Source: Deltaproteobacteria bacterium
GTDB lineage: Bacteria > Lernaellota > Lernaellaia > JACKCT01
Direction of reading: 5' to 3'
Length of the DNA stretch: 64,000 nucleotides
NCBI GenBank assembly: GCA_020845895.1
Contig: JADLEX010000053.1
Location: 62,001 to 126,000 of the forward strand
The notes beneath the pieces were generated by a model, which was given only the letters and a program-made list of their open reading frames with translations, was not told the origin of the DNA and searched no databases. The stretch's first letter is position 1. Every line of letters starts with the position of its first letter. The translations under genes were made by a program, and so were the position numbers. Shown here piece by piece: positions 17,879 through 27,128 of this stretch.

Positions 17879-18679
17879 TCAGACTGTGGGAATCGCCAAG
17901 TCCGGAACTTCGGGGACTTCACCCGTCGGCGGTAGCGGTTCCTCGCCGAGCAGTTTCGACACGAGGATCGTCGCTCCGGCGACCGAGGCCGGCATCATGA
18001 TGAAATTGAAAACCGGGATCAGCATGTAGACGAAGCAGACCGCGCCGAAACCGAGCGCGGTCGCCTTGTAGCGGAGGATCAGATCCTTCTTTCGGGCGAA
18101 GTCCATCCGGCGCACGTCCATGGGGAAGTCCCAGAACTCCCACGCGAGAAAAAAGAACGCGACCACGGTCTGCATCACGGTGGCGAAAATGTTGCCGATG
18201 ACCGGGAGGAAGTGGAACAGCAGGCAGCCGCCCTGAATGAGCAGGAAGAGAACGATCTTCTTCACCTGTGTCCCGAGCGAACGCACCACATCCGCGACGA
18301 GTGACGTGCCCTGAGGCGCGGTTTTTCGACCGAGTCGGATCTCGTCGACCTTCTCGGAGACGACTTCCATGAAGGGACCCGCGAGGATCATCCCCACTGC
18401 GGTGAACGTGAAGATGAGAACGAGCGAGAAGACCGCCGCGATGACGAAACCGAGCGCGTAGAACGCGAGCTTCATGTACCAGGTTTCGGGATCCTGGAAG
18501 ATCCAGTGCAGAAGCGCCGAGAGGTTCGAATAGAAGAACCATGCGCCGAGGCTGTACACGAGCGTGTTGATCGCGACGGGAACCGCGAAGTACTTCATGA
18601 GCTTCGGATTGGCACGCATGAAGCGGACACCGTCGAGCGGCGCGGCGAGTCCCATGCGAAACGGCGTCAGCGCCTCCAC
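17879..18679 (-). CDS. EI24-domain (CysZ-like) integral membrane protein
   Basis: A 266-residue membrane protein with four main hydrophobic stretches (YFAVPVAINTLVYSLGAWFF, LAFYALGFVIAAVFSLVLI, a hairpin near VEFFFLAWEF-like residues, VCFVYMLIPVFNFIMMP). The layout and the DFPMDVRRMDFARKKDLI segment match the EI24/CysZ family; CysZ members take up sulfate, but many bacterial homologues have no known cargo. No cysteine-biosynthesis gene is nearby, so sulfate transport is not supported by context. The start ATG 18679 overlaps nothing; the stop of the upstream lipoprotein gene is 1 bp away, so the two are probably one transcript. Confidence 0.72.
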   Translation of the reverse strand: MEALTPFRMGLAAPLDGVRFMRANPKLMKYFAVPVAINTLVYSLGAWFFYSNLSALLHWIFQDPETWYMKLAFYALGFVIAAVFSLVLIFTFTAVGMILAGPFMEVVSEKVDEIRLGRKTAPQGTSLVADVVRSLGTQVKKIVLFLLIQGGCLLFHFLPVIGNIFATVMQTVVAFFFLAWEFWDFPMDVRRMDFARKKDLILRYKATALGFGAVCFVYMLIPVFNFIMMPASVAGATILVSKLLGEEPLPPTGEVPEVPDLAIPTV

Positions 18680-18680
18680 C

Positions 18681-19934
18681 TCACGCCTCCAGGCCGAACA
18701 ATCCGGACAGATCGTTCCACAGCGCGATGAGGTCTTCGAGCACCTGACGGATTCCCTGCGGATCGGGGTCGGCGAAGAAGGAACCGATGTCGATCGCCAG
18801 AAAGTCCGGAATCTCCTCGATGGCGAGCGTGAAGGGCTCGTCGATCAGCACGATCGGCAGCACGCCGAGGTACTGGAGCAAGTCGTTCGCCGACGAAAGA
18901 TGAAACGGATTGGGCTCGAAGTGATCGACGTCGGCCGCGGAACCGTCCTTGAACGCGGCGCCGAGATCGCGCGCGAGGACGCGGATCGCCCACACGAGTT
19001 CGGGATCGAGCGTGATCGCGTCGCCGATCATCACGGGATCGATGCCGTCGTTGTAGACGCCGTCGAAGTCGGTGTCGAAATAACGGAGCTGGTCGTCGAT
19101 CTGCTGGTCGCGCTCGTACGCGAGCTGCACAAACGCCCGGTCGATCCGCTCGAATGCGTTGCCGAAGTCGATGCCGACCTGCTGCATGAATGCCGCGCCG
19201 TCGGGGCCTTCGAGCGTCAGCAGATCCGGCGTCTCGGGATTCGCGAGCAGGTCCTCGAGAAAGGCGAGATACATGTCGATGGTCGTGATCGTGTCCGCGC
19301 CGTCGGGGACCGTCGGCAGCGCGAGCGACGCGATGTCGATGTCGATGTTGTGCGCCAGCAGGAAATTCAGCAGGCCGTTCATGATCGCGCTGACCGCGCC
19401 GATCATGTGCAGGTCGGCCTTGTCGAACTCGCCGCCGAGATTCACCAGCTCGATCTCCATGACCGAGATGCGATATCGCTCGAGATCGAATCGAAAATCG
19501 GGTTCCTCGGCGAGCTCGGCGTACAGTCTCTCGGACTGGCTGATCTTGCCGACCAGCACGTCGTCGAGAAATTCGTGGAGCAGATCGCTGAATCCGGGTT
19601 TGGTTTCGGCGGCGGCCTTGGCATAGGTCTGCGCGGACGTCGAGCCGAACCCGAACGAGGAGAGCGTGGTGACGAGCTCGTCGATCAGGTTGGTGAACGA
19701 CATGACGTCGGCGAGAATCGCGCCGAATCGCGCGTCGGTGCTCGTCTCGTCGATTTTCAGGGCCGCATTGAACGCGTCCGACGCGGCGGCACCGTTGCCC
19801 TCGACGAGATAACCTTTGCCGATCGAGACGATCTCCTCGAGGCTCGGGTCTTCCTCGGTGTCGAATTTGTATCCGCAGGCCGACAGGCAGACCAGCAACG
19901 CGGCCAGTCCGGCGATCATCCACGCACGACGCAC
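18681..19934 (-). CDS. Lipoprotein with TPR-like N-terminus (paralogue A)
   Basis: A 417-residue lipoprotein. GTG 19934 (VRRAWMIAGL) is chosen over an upstream ATG because it gives a normal n-region, lies after an AGAGG site, and precedes the lipobox LSAC with Cys20. The next 90 residues look like a TPR hairpin (GKGYLVEGNGAAASDAFNAA) and continue FGAILADVMSFTN. A Ca-binding-like loop DTDFDGVYNDGID lies near residues 285-297. The C-terminus reads IDIGSFFADPDPQGI. The same order of elements occurs in the neighbouring gene 20013-21269, so they are tandem paralogues. No known family is recognised. Probably an outer-membrane lipoprotein. Confidence 0.7.
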   Translation of the reverse strand: MRRAWMIAGLAALLVCLSACGYKFDTEEDPSLEEIVSIGKGYLVEGNGAAASDAFNAALKIDETSTDARFGAILADVMSFTNLIDELVTTLSSFGFGSTSAQTYAKAAAETKPGFSDLLHEFLDDVLVGKISQSERLYAELAEEPDFRFDLERYRISVMEIELVNLGGEFDKADLHMIGAVSAIMNGLLNFLLAHNIDIDIASLALPTVPDGADTITTIDMYLAFLEDLLANPETPDLLTLEGPDGAAFMQQVGIDFGNAFERIDRAFVQLAYERDQQIDDQLRYFDTDFDGVYNDGIDPVMIGDAITLDPELVWAIRVLARDLGAAFKDGSAADVDHFEPNPFHLSSANDLLQYLGVLPIVLIDEPFTLAIEEIPDFLAIDIGSFFADPDPQGIRQVLEDLIALWNDLSGLFGLEA

Positions 19935-20012
19935 GGGCGACCTCTTTTCATGGAAGGAGCGATGCGCCCGACCGGCGCGGCTCATGACGCGAAATGTTTT
20001 CCCGTTTTTGCG

Positions 20013-21269
20013 TCAGTGCGTCAAGCACGCCAGCGTGTCGAAGATCGTGCCCGGGTAATCGAGGCAGACGACGATATCGGTCAGGGCGTCCTTGAAGGCG
20101 TTTGCGTCGGGATTCCGGAAAAACGCCCCCAGGTCGATGCTCGTCGTGGGCAGGATCGGAGGCAGGACAAAATCGTCCGGCCATACGTCGTTGAGTGCGG
20201 ACAGGTCGAAGGCGTTGGACGCCTCCGGATCGATATCGAGTTCCGTTTCGTCCCAAAAACTCGCGCCGGCCAGATTCAGCATCTCGACGACGAGCGGCAT
20301 CCACATCATCAGACCGTCGGACATCGGGTCCAGATTCCCAAGGATGTATGCTTCGCCCGTGTCTCGCGCGCCGTTGCCGTTGGCGTCGTCGTAACCGAGC
20401 GGCCCGTCCGGATCGGAGACCGTCGCCAGCGCCTCGGCCAAATGGAGCGCACCCTGCCCGAATGCGAGCCCGGCACGGGGCATCCGCCACTCGGCCTGCG
20501 GATTGGCGAGCAGGAAGTTCGGGAACTCGGGATCGGTCAGGAATCCCTCGATCATGTGCAGCAGGCGTTCGTTGTATTCGTCGGCGTCCATCGAGTCCGC
20601 GTCCAGGTTCATGAAGTCCATGAGCGCCGCGAAGTCGAAGTTCAGGTCCACCGCGAGGGCCATGTCGATTCCGCCGCGCAGGAACCGCGTGACGGCATCG
20701 ATGAACAGAATGTCCGCCCGATCCCACGTCCCCGAAAAGACCAGAAACTCCTCTCCCTGAAGTCGAAGCGGAATCGACCCGACTTCAAAGGTCAAGGAAT
20801 CGTCGGCAATCGCCGTATCGATGTGCCCGATCATGAGATCGAGGTGGTCGTCGAAGATCTGGTCGATGAACATCTGAATCACGCGACCGGGACCCGGCGC
20901 CACTTCGTCGGCGACGCTTCCGTGATCCCCGGAATCCGACCCCGATTTGACGGCGGACTTGGCCGCCGCGCCCGACTCATCCGGCGACAGTGCACCGGCG
21001 AAGTTCACACCCTGGTCCGCGAAATTCACGATCTGCAGGACATCGGCAAGCACGAGCCCGAAGTTCGCCTGCGCGTCGCCGGGGCGAACGCGGTCCGCTT
21101 CTTCGAAATAGACGTACGCGTCGTCGCCCTGCCCGTCTTCCAGCGCCTGCTTGCCGGCCGACATGAGCACATCGTAATCGGGGTCCGGAGGCGTGCCCTC
21201 GATGGACTCCCCGCATCCCGCGGCCAGCAGCAGAATCAGGCAGAATCCGTGAATCCACGCACGCGCCAT
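20013..21269 (-). CDS. Lipoprotein with TPR-like N-terminus (paralogue B)
   Basis: A 418-residue lipoprotein. MARAWIHGFC at 21269 gives a compact signal peptide with lipobox LAAGC (Cys19); the in-frame ATG at 21287 would add six residues. After Cys19 comes a TPR-like pair (GKQALEDGQGDDAYVYFEEA) and FGLVLADVLQIVN, matching paralogue A. A Ca-binding-like loop DDANGNGARDTGE is near residues 285-297, and the end has LGAFFRNPDANAF. Two cysteines at the C-terminus (VVCLDYPG, TLACLTH) could form a disulfide, a feature paralogue A lacks. It has its own candidate promoter. Function unknown. Confidence 0.7.
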   Translation of the reverse strand: MARAWIHGFCLILLLAAGCGESIEGTPPDPDYDVLMSAGKQALEDGQGDDAYVYFEEADRVRPGDAQANFGLVLADVLQIVNFADQGVNFAGALSPDESGAAAKSAVKSGSDSGDHGSVADEVAPGPGRVIQMFIDQIFDDHLDLMIGHIDTAIADDSLTFEVGSIPLRLQGEEFLVFSGTWDRADILFIDAVTRFLRGGIDMALAVDLNFDFAALMDFMNLDADSMDADEYNERLLHMIEGFLTDPEFPNFLLANPQAEWRMPRAGLAFGQGALHLAEALATVSDPDGPLGYDDANGNGARDTGEAYILGNLDPMSDGLMMWMPLVVEMLNLAGASFWDETELDIDPEASNAFDLSALNDVWPDDFVLPPILPTTSIDLGAFFRNPDANAFKDALTDIVVCLDYPGTIFDTLACLTH

Positions 21270-21310
21270 GCGAAGAACCCCCCACACCGATCCGAATGAA
21301 TTGATGGGTT

Positions 21311-21337
21311 ATTTCACATTGCCGCAAGTCGTGTCAA
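21311..21337 (-). promoter_or_regulatory. Candidate promoter of the paralogous lipoprotein pair
   Basis: Minus-strand TTGACA (21332-21337), a short 15-bp spacer and TGAAAT (21311-21316). The start would be near 21304, with a G-rich ribosome site before ATG 21269. The spacer is shorter than ideal. Confidence 0.35.
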
Positions 21338-21353
21338 ACAGGCGCGCGTCGCG

Positions 21354-22238
21354 CTATTTCGTTTGAATCCACGCTTGATAGGCCGAACGCCACGACTGGT
21401 AATCCGCGAGCGCCTGCCCGCCGCCGTGGTGCCGGTTCAGGTGCGTTTCCCAACTCTTCCCGTGAAACACCACGTTGTCCATCAGCGTCGGCAACGCGGT
21501 CGACGTCGCCTTGTTCACGACAAACAGAATTTCTCCGAGATCGCCGCCGGGGTGGCTGTCCACGTAGTAGACCACGTCCGTACGCATCCGGTCCGCCTCG
21601 GTCTTGCGAAACTCGGGCGGCAGCGGCGCGATGCGCCACGCGCCCTGGTTTTTCTTCAGCTCGACGGCCTTGTGCTTGTATTCGATCATGTTCACGTTCT
21701 GGCCGGTCTTGCAGCACTCGCCCATGCCGGCGAGCTTCCACGCCGCCTCCCACGGAAACGCCGATTGGTCCTCGTCATGGCGAACGCACATGCGACGCGG
21801 CGCGACGAACGGCATCACCAGAAGCTGGTACATGATCGGTTCGCCGTTTTCGACGCACGTCGCCGCGTCGAAGACATACGGCAACAACGTCTTGCGCTTG
21901 TCGGCGAGACTCCCCGACGCCGGATACGCGTCGTCCACGAGGTCGAGGTGCTCCATGTCGGTGATGACCATCCAGGTCGTGACGGGATCGAAGGGCGCGA
22001 AAAAGCGCATCCACCCGGCTTTCAGTCCGCCGTCGGAGTCCAGCAGTTTCGCCACCGGCTTGCCGGCGTAAAGCTTCGTCGTTTCCTCGACGGAAAGCCC
22101 CACATCCGGAATTTCGACGCGAAACCCGGCGTTGCGTTCCGCGAATGTCGGCACCGTCCACACCGTCGACTTCGCCGCGAATGCGAGCCCCGCCACGAGA
22201 GCGACGAGACCGACCGCGAAAACAAACCGTTTCGACAT
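21354..22238 (-). CDS. Exported protein, possibly START/SRPBCC-like
   Basis: A 294-residue protein beginning MSKRFVFAVGLVALVAGLAFA, a clear signal peptide with likely cleavage after AFA. The ATG at 22238 lies 2 bp after the amidohydrolase stop, so it is the last gene of that operon. The mature part has FAPFDPVTTWMVITDMEHLD, two cysteines in GECCKTG, and an end of DYQSWRSAYQAW. The run of an early hydrolase-like strand, a middle PFVAPRRMCVRH strand and a late helix after FHGKSWETHL resembles START/SRPBCC lipid-binding proteins, but this is a weak fold guess. Periplasmic location is expected. No enzyme motif is seen. Confidence 0.6.
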   Translation of the reverse strand: MSKRFVFAVGLVALVAGLAFAAKSTVWTVPTFAERNAGFRVEIPDVGLSVEETTKLYAGKPVAKLLDSDGGLKAGWMRFFAPFDPVTTWMVITDMEHLDLVDDAYPASGSLADKRKTLLPYVFDAATCVENGEPIMYQLLVMPFVAPRRMCVRHDEDQSAFPWEAAWKLAGMGECCKTGQNVNMIEYKHKAVELKKNQGAWRIAPLPPEFRKTEADRMRTDVVYYVDSHPGGDLGEILFVVNKATSTALPTLMDNVVFHGKSWETHLNRHHGGGQALADYQSWRSAYQAWIQTK

Positions 22239-22240
22239 GG

Positions 22241-23089
22241 CTAACTCCAAAGCCGCGCGGGCGCGGCGGGATCGAGAAAGCGAAGAGCGTTCTCGCGGTA
22301 GATGAGCGGCAGATGCTCCCCGGCGAAGGGGTAGCGCCCGACACTGTCGATGGCTTCCTGATAAGCATACGGCACGTTCGGCCAGTCCGATCCGAAGCAC
22401 ACGCGATCCGCGTTGCGGGCCAGGCGCTCCTCGTCGCCGCGCCAGGTGTTTTCGAACAGCGTCGTGCGCGTGTTCACCATGGTCGTGTCGAGAAACATGT
22501 TCGGGCAGTCGTCCAGCATTGCGAGAAAGTCGCCGAACTCCGGTGCGCCCATGTGCGGAACGCAGATCCGCAGGTCGGGAAATCGGCGCATCAGCTTCGC
22601 GAAATGCGGCACGCCGACAAATTCGTTCGCGACCGGCCCCGAGCCGATGTGCATGGTGATCGGGATTCGGCCCTCGCGGCAGGGCTCATAGAGTGCGTCG
22701 AGACGTGGATCGTTGACATCGAAGCGCTGCACGAGCGGCTGGAACTTGAAGCCGTGGATGTGCGGCGACGCGAGCGCTTCTTCGATCGTTTCGCGCAGGT
22801 CTTCGTCGTCCGGGTGAACGCTCGCGAAGGGTCGGAAGAGCGGCGCGCGCGCGCCCACCTCCATCATGAAGCGATTGAGCGACCGCGCTACGCCGGGCTT
22901 GTGCGGATACGACAGCCCTACCGCCGCGACGACGCCGTGAGCCGCGAGGGTCGCGGCGATGTCCTCGACGTACTCGCGATGCACGGGCCAGTCGCGTGTC
23001 TCGAAGTACTCCCACACGGCCTCGAACATGCGTCGTGGAAATACGTGCGTGTGCAGATCGACGATTCCGCCCGGGAATGCGGTCGTCAT
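22241..23089 (-). CDS. Amidohydrolase family 2 metal-dependent hydrolase
   Basis: A 282-residue TIM-barrel hydrolase. Start MTTAFPGGIVDLHTHVF at 23089 overlaps the recN stop by 4 nt (ATGA). The metal-binding DLHTH motif is at residues 11-15. Other barrel ligands appear in PITMHIGSG, CVPHMGAPEFG and the final CFGSDWPN with its aspartate. The pattern fits the ACMSD/2-pyrone-4,6-dicarboxylate-hydrolase-like group that decarboxylates or hydrolyses ring acids, with one Zn ion. The substrate cannot be read. Cytosolic. Its partner in the operon, after recN, is an exported protein, so a link to DNA repair is not implied. Confidence 0.82.
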   Translation of the reverse strand: MTTAFPGGIVDLHTHVFPRRMFEAVWEYFETRDWPVHREYVEDIAATLAAHGVVAAVGLSYPHKPGVARSLNRFMMEVGARAPLFRPFASVHPDDEDLRETIEEALASPHIHGFKFQPLVQRFDVNDPRLDALYEPCREGRIPITMHIGSGPVANEFVGVPHFAKLMRRFPDLRICVPHMGAPEFGDFLAMLDDCPNMFLDTTMVNTRTTLFENTWRGDEERLARNADRVCFGSDWPNVPYAYQEAIDSVGRYPFAGEHLPLIYRENALRFLDPAAPARLWS

Positions 23090-24798
23090 CGAGATTCCCC
23101 GGCGCCGCGTGCCGCCGGTTTGATCATTTCGCGCGCCGCGGCCAGCGCCGCGTCCGTCACATCGAGTCCCGCGAGCATTCGCGCGATCTCCTGTTCCCGT
23201 TCTCGACCTTCCACCTCGCGCGTCGTCGTCACCGTCCGTCCCCTGCTCGTCTCTTTTTTCACCACGACGTGCCGATCGGCGAAACCGGCGATCTGCGGCA
23301 GATGCGTGATGCAAAGGACCTGATGATCGCGCGCGATGGCGGCGAGCTTGAGCCCCACGATTTCGGCCTGCGCGCCGCCGAGCCCCGAATCGACCTCGTC
23401 GAAGACCTGGCAGGGTACGCCGTCCGCGGCCGCGAGGCTGTTCTTGATCGCGAGCAGAATGCGCGAGAGCTCGCCGCCGGAGGCCACGCGGGCCAGCGCG
23501 CGCGGCGTTTCGCCCGCGTTGGCCGACAGAAACATTTCGGCGCGTTCCGCACCGTTCTCGTCGATGCGCTGTCCGTCGATTTCGATTCCCGCCCCGGCGG
23601 GCAGCGGCTCGAAACGCACCTCGAACTTCGCACCCTTCATTCCGAGATCCGCGAGCTCGGCCTGAACGCGGCGAGCGAGTTTTGTCGCGGCGGCGCGCCG
23701 GACCTCGCTCAGCCGATTCGCGGCGGCCGTCAGCTTTTCTTCGGCCGCGCGCGACTCCTTCTCCGCGCCGACGATGGCCGCGTCGAGCGACGAAATTTCG
23801 GCCAATTCGCGACTCGCCCCTTCGAACGTGTCCAGCACCGCGCCCAGCGAACCGCCGTATTTTTTCGACAGCATCCGCATGGCGTCGAGACGTTCGTCGA
23901 TGCGCTCAAGTTCGCCCGGTTCGAGTTCCAACGATTCGAGATATCCCTGCGCGGCGCGTCCGGCATCTTCAGCGGCGGCCGCAAGCGTGGCCAGCGCCTG
24001 CGCCATCGGTTCGAAACTCGGATCGATCGCGAGTGCGTCCTCGACCTGCCGCTGCAACCGCCCCGAGCGTTCGGAAATCGACCGCTCCTGCTCCCAGCAC
24101 TCGGCCAGCACCGATTTCGCCGCCGCTCCCAGCTTCTCGGCGGAGACCAGGACGCGACGTCGATCGCGCAGTCGCTCGTCCTCGCCCCGCTCGAAACCCG
24201 ACCCCTCGATTTCGCGAATGACAAAGCGAAGGTAATCCGCCCGCGCGGTCGCCTGGCGTTCGCGATCACGCAGGGACGCCAGTCGGTCCCGCGCCGCCAC
24301 CACGGTCCTATAGCCCTCCACGACCGGCTCGCGAACGTGGGGAGCGGACCCGAATTCATCGAGGATGTTCAGATGCGTTTCGGACGAGAGCAGTCCCTTC
24401 GAGTCGTGCTGACCCGAAATGGCGACGAGCGCGTCGCCGATCGCCGCGAGCTGCGCCAGCGTGGCGGTTCGTCCGCCCATGAAAACGCGATTCGGCCCGT
24501 TCGCAGTGATGACGCGGCGGATGATGAGCCGCCCGCCCTCCACGAGACCCTGCGCTTCCAGATCGGCGAGCAGCACGGGCACGGTCGTGAGATCGAAAAT
24601 CGCCTCGACCTCGGCGCTCTTCTCGCCGTGGCGAATCGCGTCGGCGCTCGCGCGACCGCCGACGGCGAGGTTCAGCGCGCCGACCAGGATCGACTTGCCC
24701 GCGCCGGTCTCGCCGGTCAGTACATTGAGCCCGGGGCCGAGCGGGAGTGTGAGATCGTCGATGATCGCGAGATGCCGGACGGTGAATTCGACGAGCAA
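23086..24798 (-). CDS. recN: DNA repair protein RecN
   Basis: A 570-residue SMC-like ATPase. It begins MLVEFTVRHLAIIDDL with the Walker A GETGAGKS at about residues 29-36. A coiled-coil middle (about 150-370) has alternating A/E/R heptads. The C-terminal head has the ABC signature region LARVASGGELSRILLAI, Walker B-like VFDEVDSGLGG and CITHLPQIAGFADRH. RecN joins broken ends during double-strand break repair with RecA. The length fits the family (550-570). Start ATG 24798 is 12 bp after the nadK stop, and nadK-recN adjacency is common in bacteria. Confidence 0.95.
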   Translation of the reverse strand: MLVEFTVRHLAIIDDLTLPLGPGLNVLTGETGAGKSILVGALNLAVGGRASADAIRHGEKSAEVEAIFDLTTVPVLLADLEAQGLVEGGRLIIRRVITANGPNRVFMGGRTATLAQLAAIGDALVAISGQHDSKGLLSSETHLNILDEFGSAPHVREPVVEGYRTVVAARDRLASLRDRERQATARADYLRFVIREIEGSGFERGEDERLRDRRRVLVSAEKLGAAAKSVLAECWEQERSISERSGRLQRQVEDALAIDPSFEPMAQALATLAAAAEDAGRAAQGYLESLELEPGELERIDERLDAMRMLSKKYGGSLGAVLDTFEGASRELAEISSLDAAIVGAEKESRAAEEKLTAAANRLSEVRRAAATKLARRVQAELADLGMKGAKFEVRFEPLPAGAGIEIDGQRIDENGAERAEMFLSANAGETPRALARVASGGELSRILLAIKNSLAAADGVPCQVFDEVDSGLGGAQAEIVGLKLAAIARDHQVLCITHLPQIAGFADRHVVVKKETSRGRTVTTTREVEGREREQEIARMLAGLDVTDAALAAAREMIKPAARGAGESR

Positions 24799-24810
24799 CG
24801 CCGCCTCCGG

Positions 24811-25662
24811 CTACGCCTCACCCCAACGCAGTTTGTCTCGAAGCACTTCGAAATAGCTCCGGTTGGGGCTGACGAGCTTGGTGAGGCGGGATTCGGAACG
24901 GCGCACGGTGAGGCGACCGCCCACGTCGAAGTGCGTAAATCGATGACCGTCCGCGGTGACGAGGACTTCGCGGTTTCGCGACGTGACCTCGATGTGCACC
25001 TCGCGATCGGCCGGGATGAGCATCGGACGAAACGTGAGACTATGCGGGCAGATCGGCGTGAGCAGGATTGTCTGCATGGCCGGGTGAAGTATCGGCCCGC
25101 CCGCCGATAGGCTGTACGCCGTCGAACCGGTCGGTGTCGAAATGATGAGGCCGTCTCCCCGCACGAGCGTCACGAGGACGTCGTCAACCATCACCCGCAG
25201 CTCGATAACGCGCGCCTCATCGGATTTGTTGACGACGAACTCGTTGAGCACGGATCGGTGAAGAGGCGGGCCGCCGTCGACCCGATACTCTCCGTCGAGC
25301 ATCATGTGCTCGCGCGTCCGCAATTCCCCGGCGAGGGCGAGGCGAAGCGTGTCGTAGAGTTCGCCGATACCGACCTCGGTGAGAAACCCGAGTCGCCCGA
25401 AGTTGACGCCGAGCACGGGGACGTCGCGTTCCTTGGCCAATTGCGACGCGGCCAGGAAGGTGCCGTCGCCGCCGAGCACGACGAAGACATCCGCGCGATT
25501 CGCGAGTTCTTCGGAATCGACGCCGTGGTCGATCCCGTACCGGGACAGTTCCGTCAGATAGAGCGGTTCGACGCCGTTTTCACGGCACCATGAGATGAGC
25601 GTCCGCGCCGCTTCGCCGGCATGAGGGTTGGCACGAATCACCAGGATTCCGACGCACTTCAC
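24811..25662 (-). CDS. nadK: NAD kinase
   Basis: A 283-residue ATP-NAD kinase that makes NADP. The GTG at 25662 (VKCVGILVIRANPHAG) follows GGAGCGG and starts the first beta-strand; the upstream ATG at 25698 lacks a ribosome site. The family motifs are present: VVLGGDGTFLAA at about residues 57-68, GVNFGRLGFL, and GDGLIISTPTGSTAYSLSAG at about 145-165, the NAD-binding site. LHRSVLNEFVV supplies the usual NE pair. Cytosolic. It lies 92 bp downstream of the HD-domain gene and 12 bp upstream of recN. The preceding gap has no strong promoter, so read-through from the HD gene is likely. Confidence 0.93.
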   Translation of the reverse strand: MKCVGILVIRANPHAGEAARTLISWCRENGVEPLYLTELSRYGIDHGVDSEELANRADVFVVLGGDGTFLAASQLAKERDVPVLGVNFGRLGFLTEVGIGELYDTLRLALAGELRTREHMMLDGEYRVDGGPPLHRSVLNEFVVNKSDEARVIELRVMVDDVLVTLVRGDGLIISTPTGSTAYSLSAGGPILHPAMQTILLTPICPHSLTFRPMLIPADREVHIEVTSRNREVLVTADGHRFTHFDVGGRLTVRRSESRLTKLVSPNRSYFEVLRDKLRWGEA

Positions 25663-25754
25663 AGGGCCGCTCCGGTCGAATTCGCGACACCCTAGCAAAG
25701 TCGGTCCACGCGGGAAAGGGCCGCCCGCCTCGTTTCGCCGGCTCGCAACCCGGG

Positions 25755-27128
25755 TTACATGGGCGGCACGGAACGAACGATCGACGCGTGATATCCGCCG
25801 GTGTCGGGATCGCGCTCGGTCAGATCGAGTTGGCGGTCTTCCAGCACGTCGTTGCCGTCGCGGTCGCGCAGCACCTTGACCGTCGGCCGAAAGACGTCGC
25901 CGCGCGACGCATCGACCACGAGCGCGGTTTCTTCCGTCGTGAGCTGAACGTACGTGCCGGGGGGATACATCCCGAGTGCGACCAGAAAGTGCGCCAGCAT
26001 GCGCGGCTCGAATTCCGCGCCCGCCATCTTGATCATGCGCAGCGGAATCTGCTCCGGATGCGTGTAGACGGAACCATGCATGAGATTGTCGTAGATGCTG
26101 GCCATCGAGATGATCGCCGCCGCGGTGCTCATCGCGCGCTTGTCGGCCAGGTGCGGGAATCCCTCGCCGTTGAACTGGCGATGGTGCTCGAACACCGCGA
26201 TCTCGGCGAGCAGCGGCACGCCGGGAATCGAACGCAGGATGCCGAGCCCGCGGATCGGGTGCTCCACGTAGATCCGATTGTCGTCGGAGATGAGCACCAC
26301 GCCGTCCCTCGTCTTCGGCGGGATATCCATGAGACCGATGTCGTGCAGCAACCCGGCGGTCACGACATCCGGCAGCAACGTCGGGGACACGCCCATGGCC
26401 CGCGACGCAAGGTACGCGATGATCGCGGTGTTGATGCTGTGCGCGAACAGGTCGTCGGTGGCGTGCCGCGTGTGCAGTCGCGACGCCACGGCGAAGGAGT
26501 CGACCTGCATCGCCGCGACGAGCCGGTCGCGCAGCTGATTGAGCAGGTCGAGCGTCGGCGTTCGCCGGGGGTCCACCAACGAAAGGCCGAATGCCTTGAG
26601 CGCCTGCTTGAGCGACGCGTAGATGTCGCGGGCTTCATCGGTATCGGTCGAGACGATCGCTCCGCCCTTGGCGATGTCCACGCGTTGGATGATGAGGTTC
26701 TTGATGCCGACGCCGGCCAGCGCGGTCATCGGGTCGCCGCCCTTGTCCCAGATCTCGTGCGGCGCGAGCACGAGACCGAAGAATGCCACGATCTCCGCCG
26801 GCGTCACGCCTTTGCGCACGGTGAGCGAGTCGATCTGCCGACCCGCGAGCGTCTTGTAGAGCGGCTGCACGTGCGGCATCAGGCGCGAGAGCGGCACGCG
26901 GTCGTACACGAACTCGCCGCCGAGCAGGACGATCGTCCACGATTCGTCGTGTTCAAGGTGGTCGCGCATCTGCGCAATCACCTTCTGGCTGCTCGTCGTG
27001 AGAAGCGGGTGCCCCTCGGGGTAGAGGGTCCTGCTGCGCATCGTGAGCGTCAGAGACTTCAGGATCTCCTCGGTGTGACGAAGTCGCGTCCGCTGGTCCT
27101 GCCCGGTCCCCGTGAGTACCCCGCTCAT
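25755..27128 (-). CDS. HD-GYP-like protein with novel N-terminal module
   Basis: A 457-residue protein. ATG 27128 overlaps the upstream HEAT gene stop (ATGA). Residues 1-150 contain the shared module (LYPEGHPLL near 36-44, VLLGGEFVYDRVPL near 67-80, TPAEIVAFFGLVL near 110-122, VGIKNLII). Residues 190-400 form an HD phosphohydrolase domain. HD is at H262-D263 in LLHDIGLMDIP, then VEHPIRGLGIL and FEHHRQFNGEGFP. The last motif has GFP where canonical HD-GYP proteins have GYP, so cyclic-di-GMP hydrolysis is possible but not certain. The tail (about 400-457) reads VQLTTEETALVVDASRG, the usual small barrel after HD-GYP. Probably a signalling enzyme. Confidence 0.82.
   Translation of the reverse strand: MSGVLTGTGQDQRTRLRHTEEILKSLTLTMRSRTLYPEGHPLLTTSSQKVIAQMRDHLEHDESWTIVLLGGEFVYDRVPLSRLMPHVQPLYKTLAGRQIDSLTVRKGVTPAEIVAFFGLVLAPHEIWDKGGDPMTALAGVGIKNLIIQRVDIAKGGAIVSTDTDEARDIYASLKQALKAFGLSLVDPRRTPTLDLLNQLRDRLVAAMQVDSFAVASRLHTRHATDDLFAHSINTAIIAYLASRAMGVSPTLLPDVVTAGLLHDIGLMDIPPKTRDGVVLISDDNRIYVEHPIRGLGILRSIPGVPLLAEIAVFEHHRQFNGEGFPHLADKRAMSTAAAIISMASIYDNLMHGSVYTHPEQIPLRMIKMAGAEFEPRMLAHFLVALGMYPPGTYVQLTTEETALVVDASRGDVFRPTVKVLRDRDGNDVLEDRQLDLTERDPDTGGYHASIVRSVPPM

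Noticed and set aside
18564-21299. A 911-residue plus-strand open frame across the lipoprotein pair
   Set aside because: It is antisense to two genes with signal peptides, ribosome sites and mutual similarity. The frame is open only because of GC-rich codon use; its protein is rich in Arg, Glu and His without any family motif.
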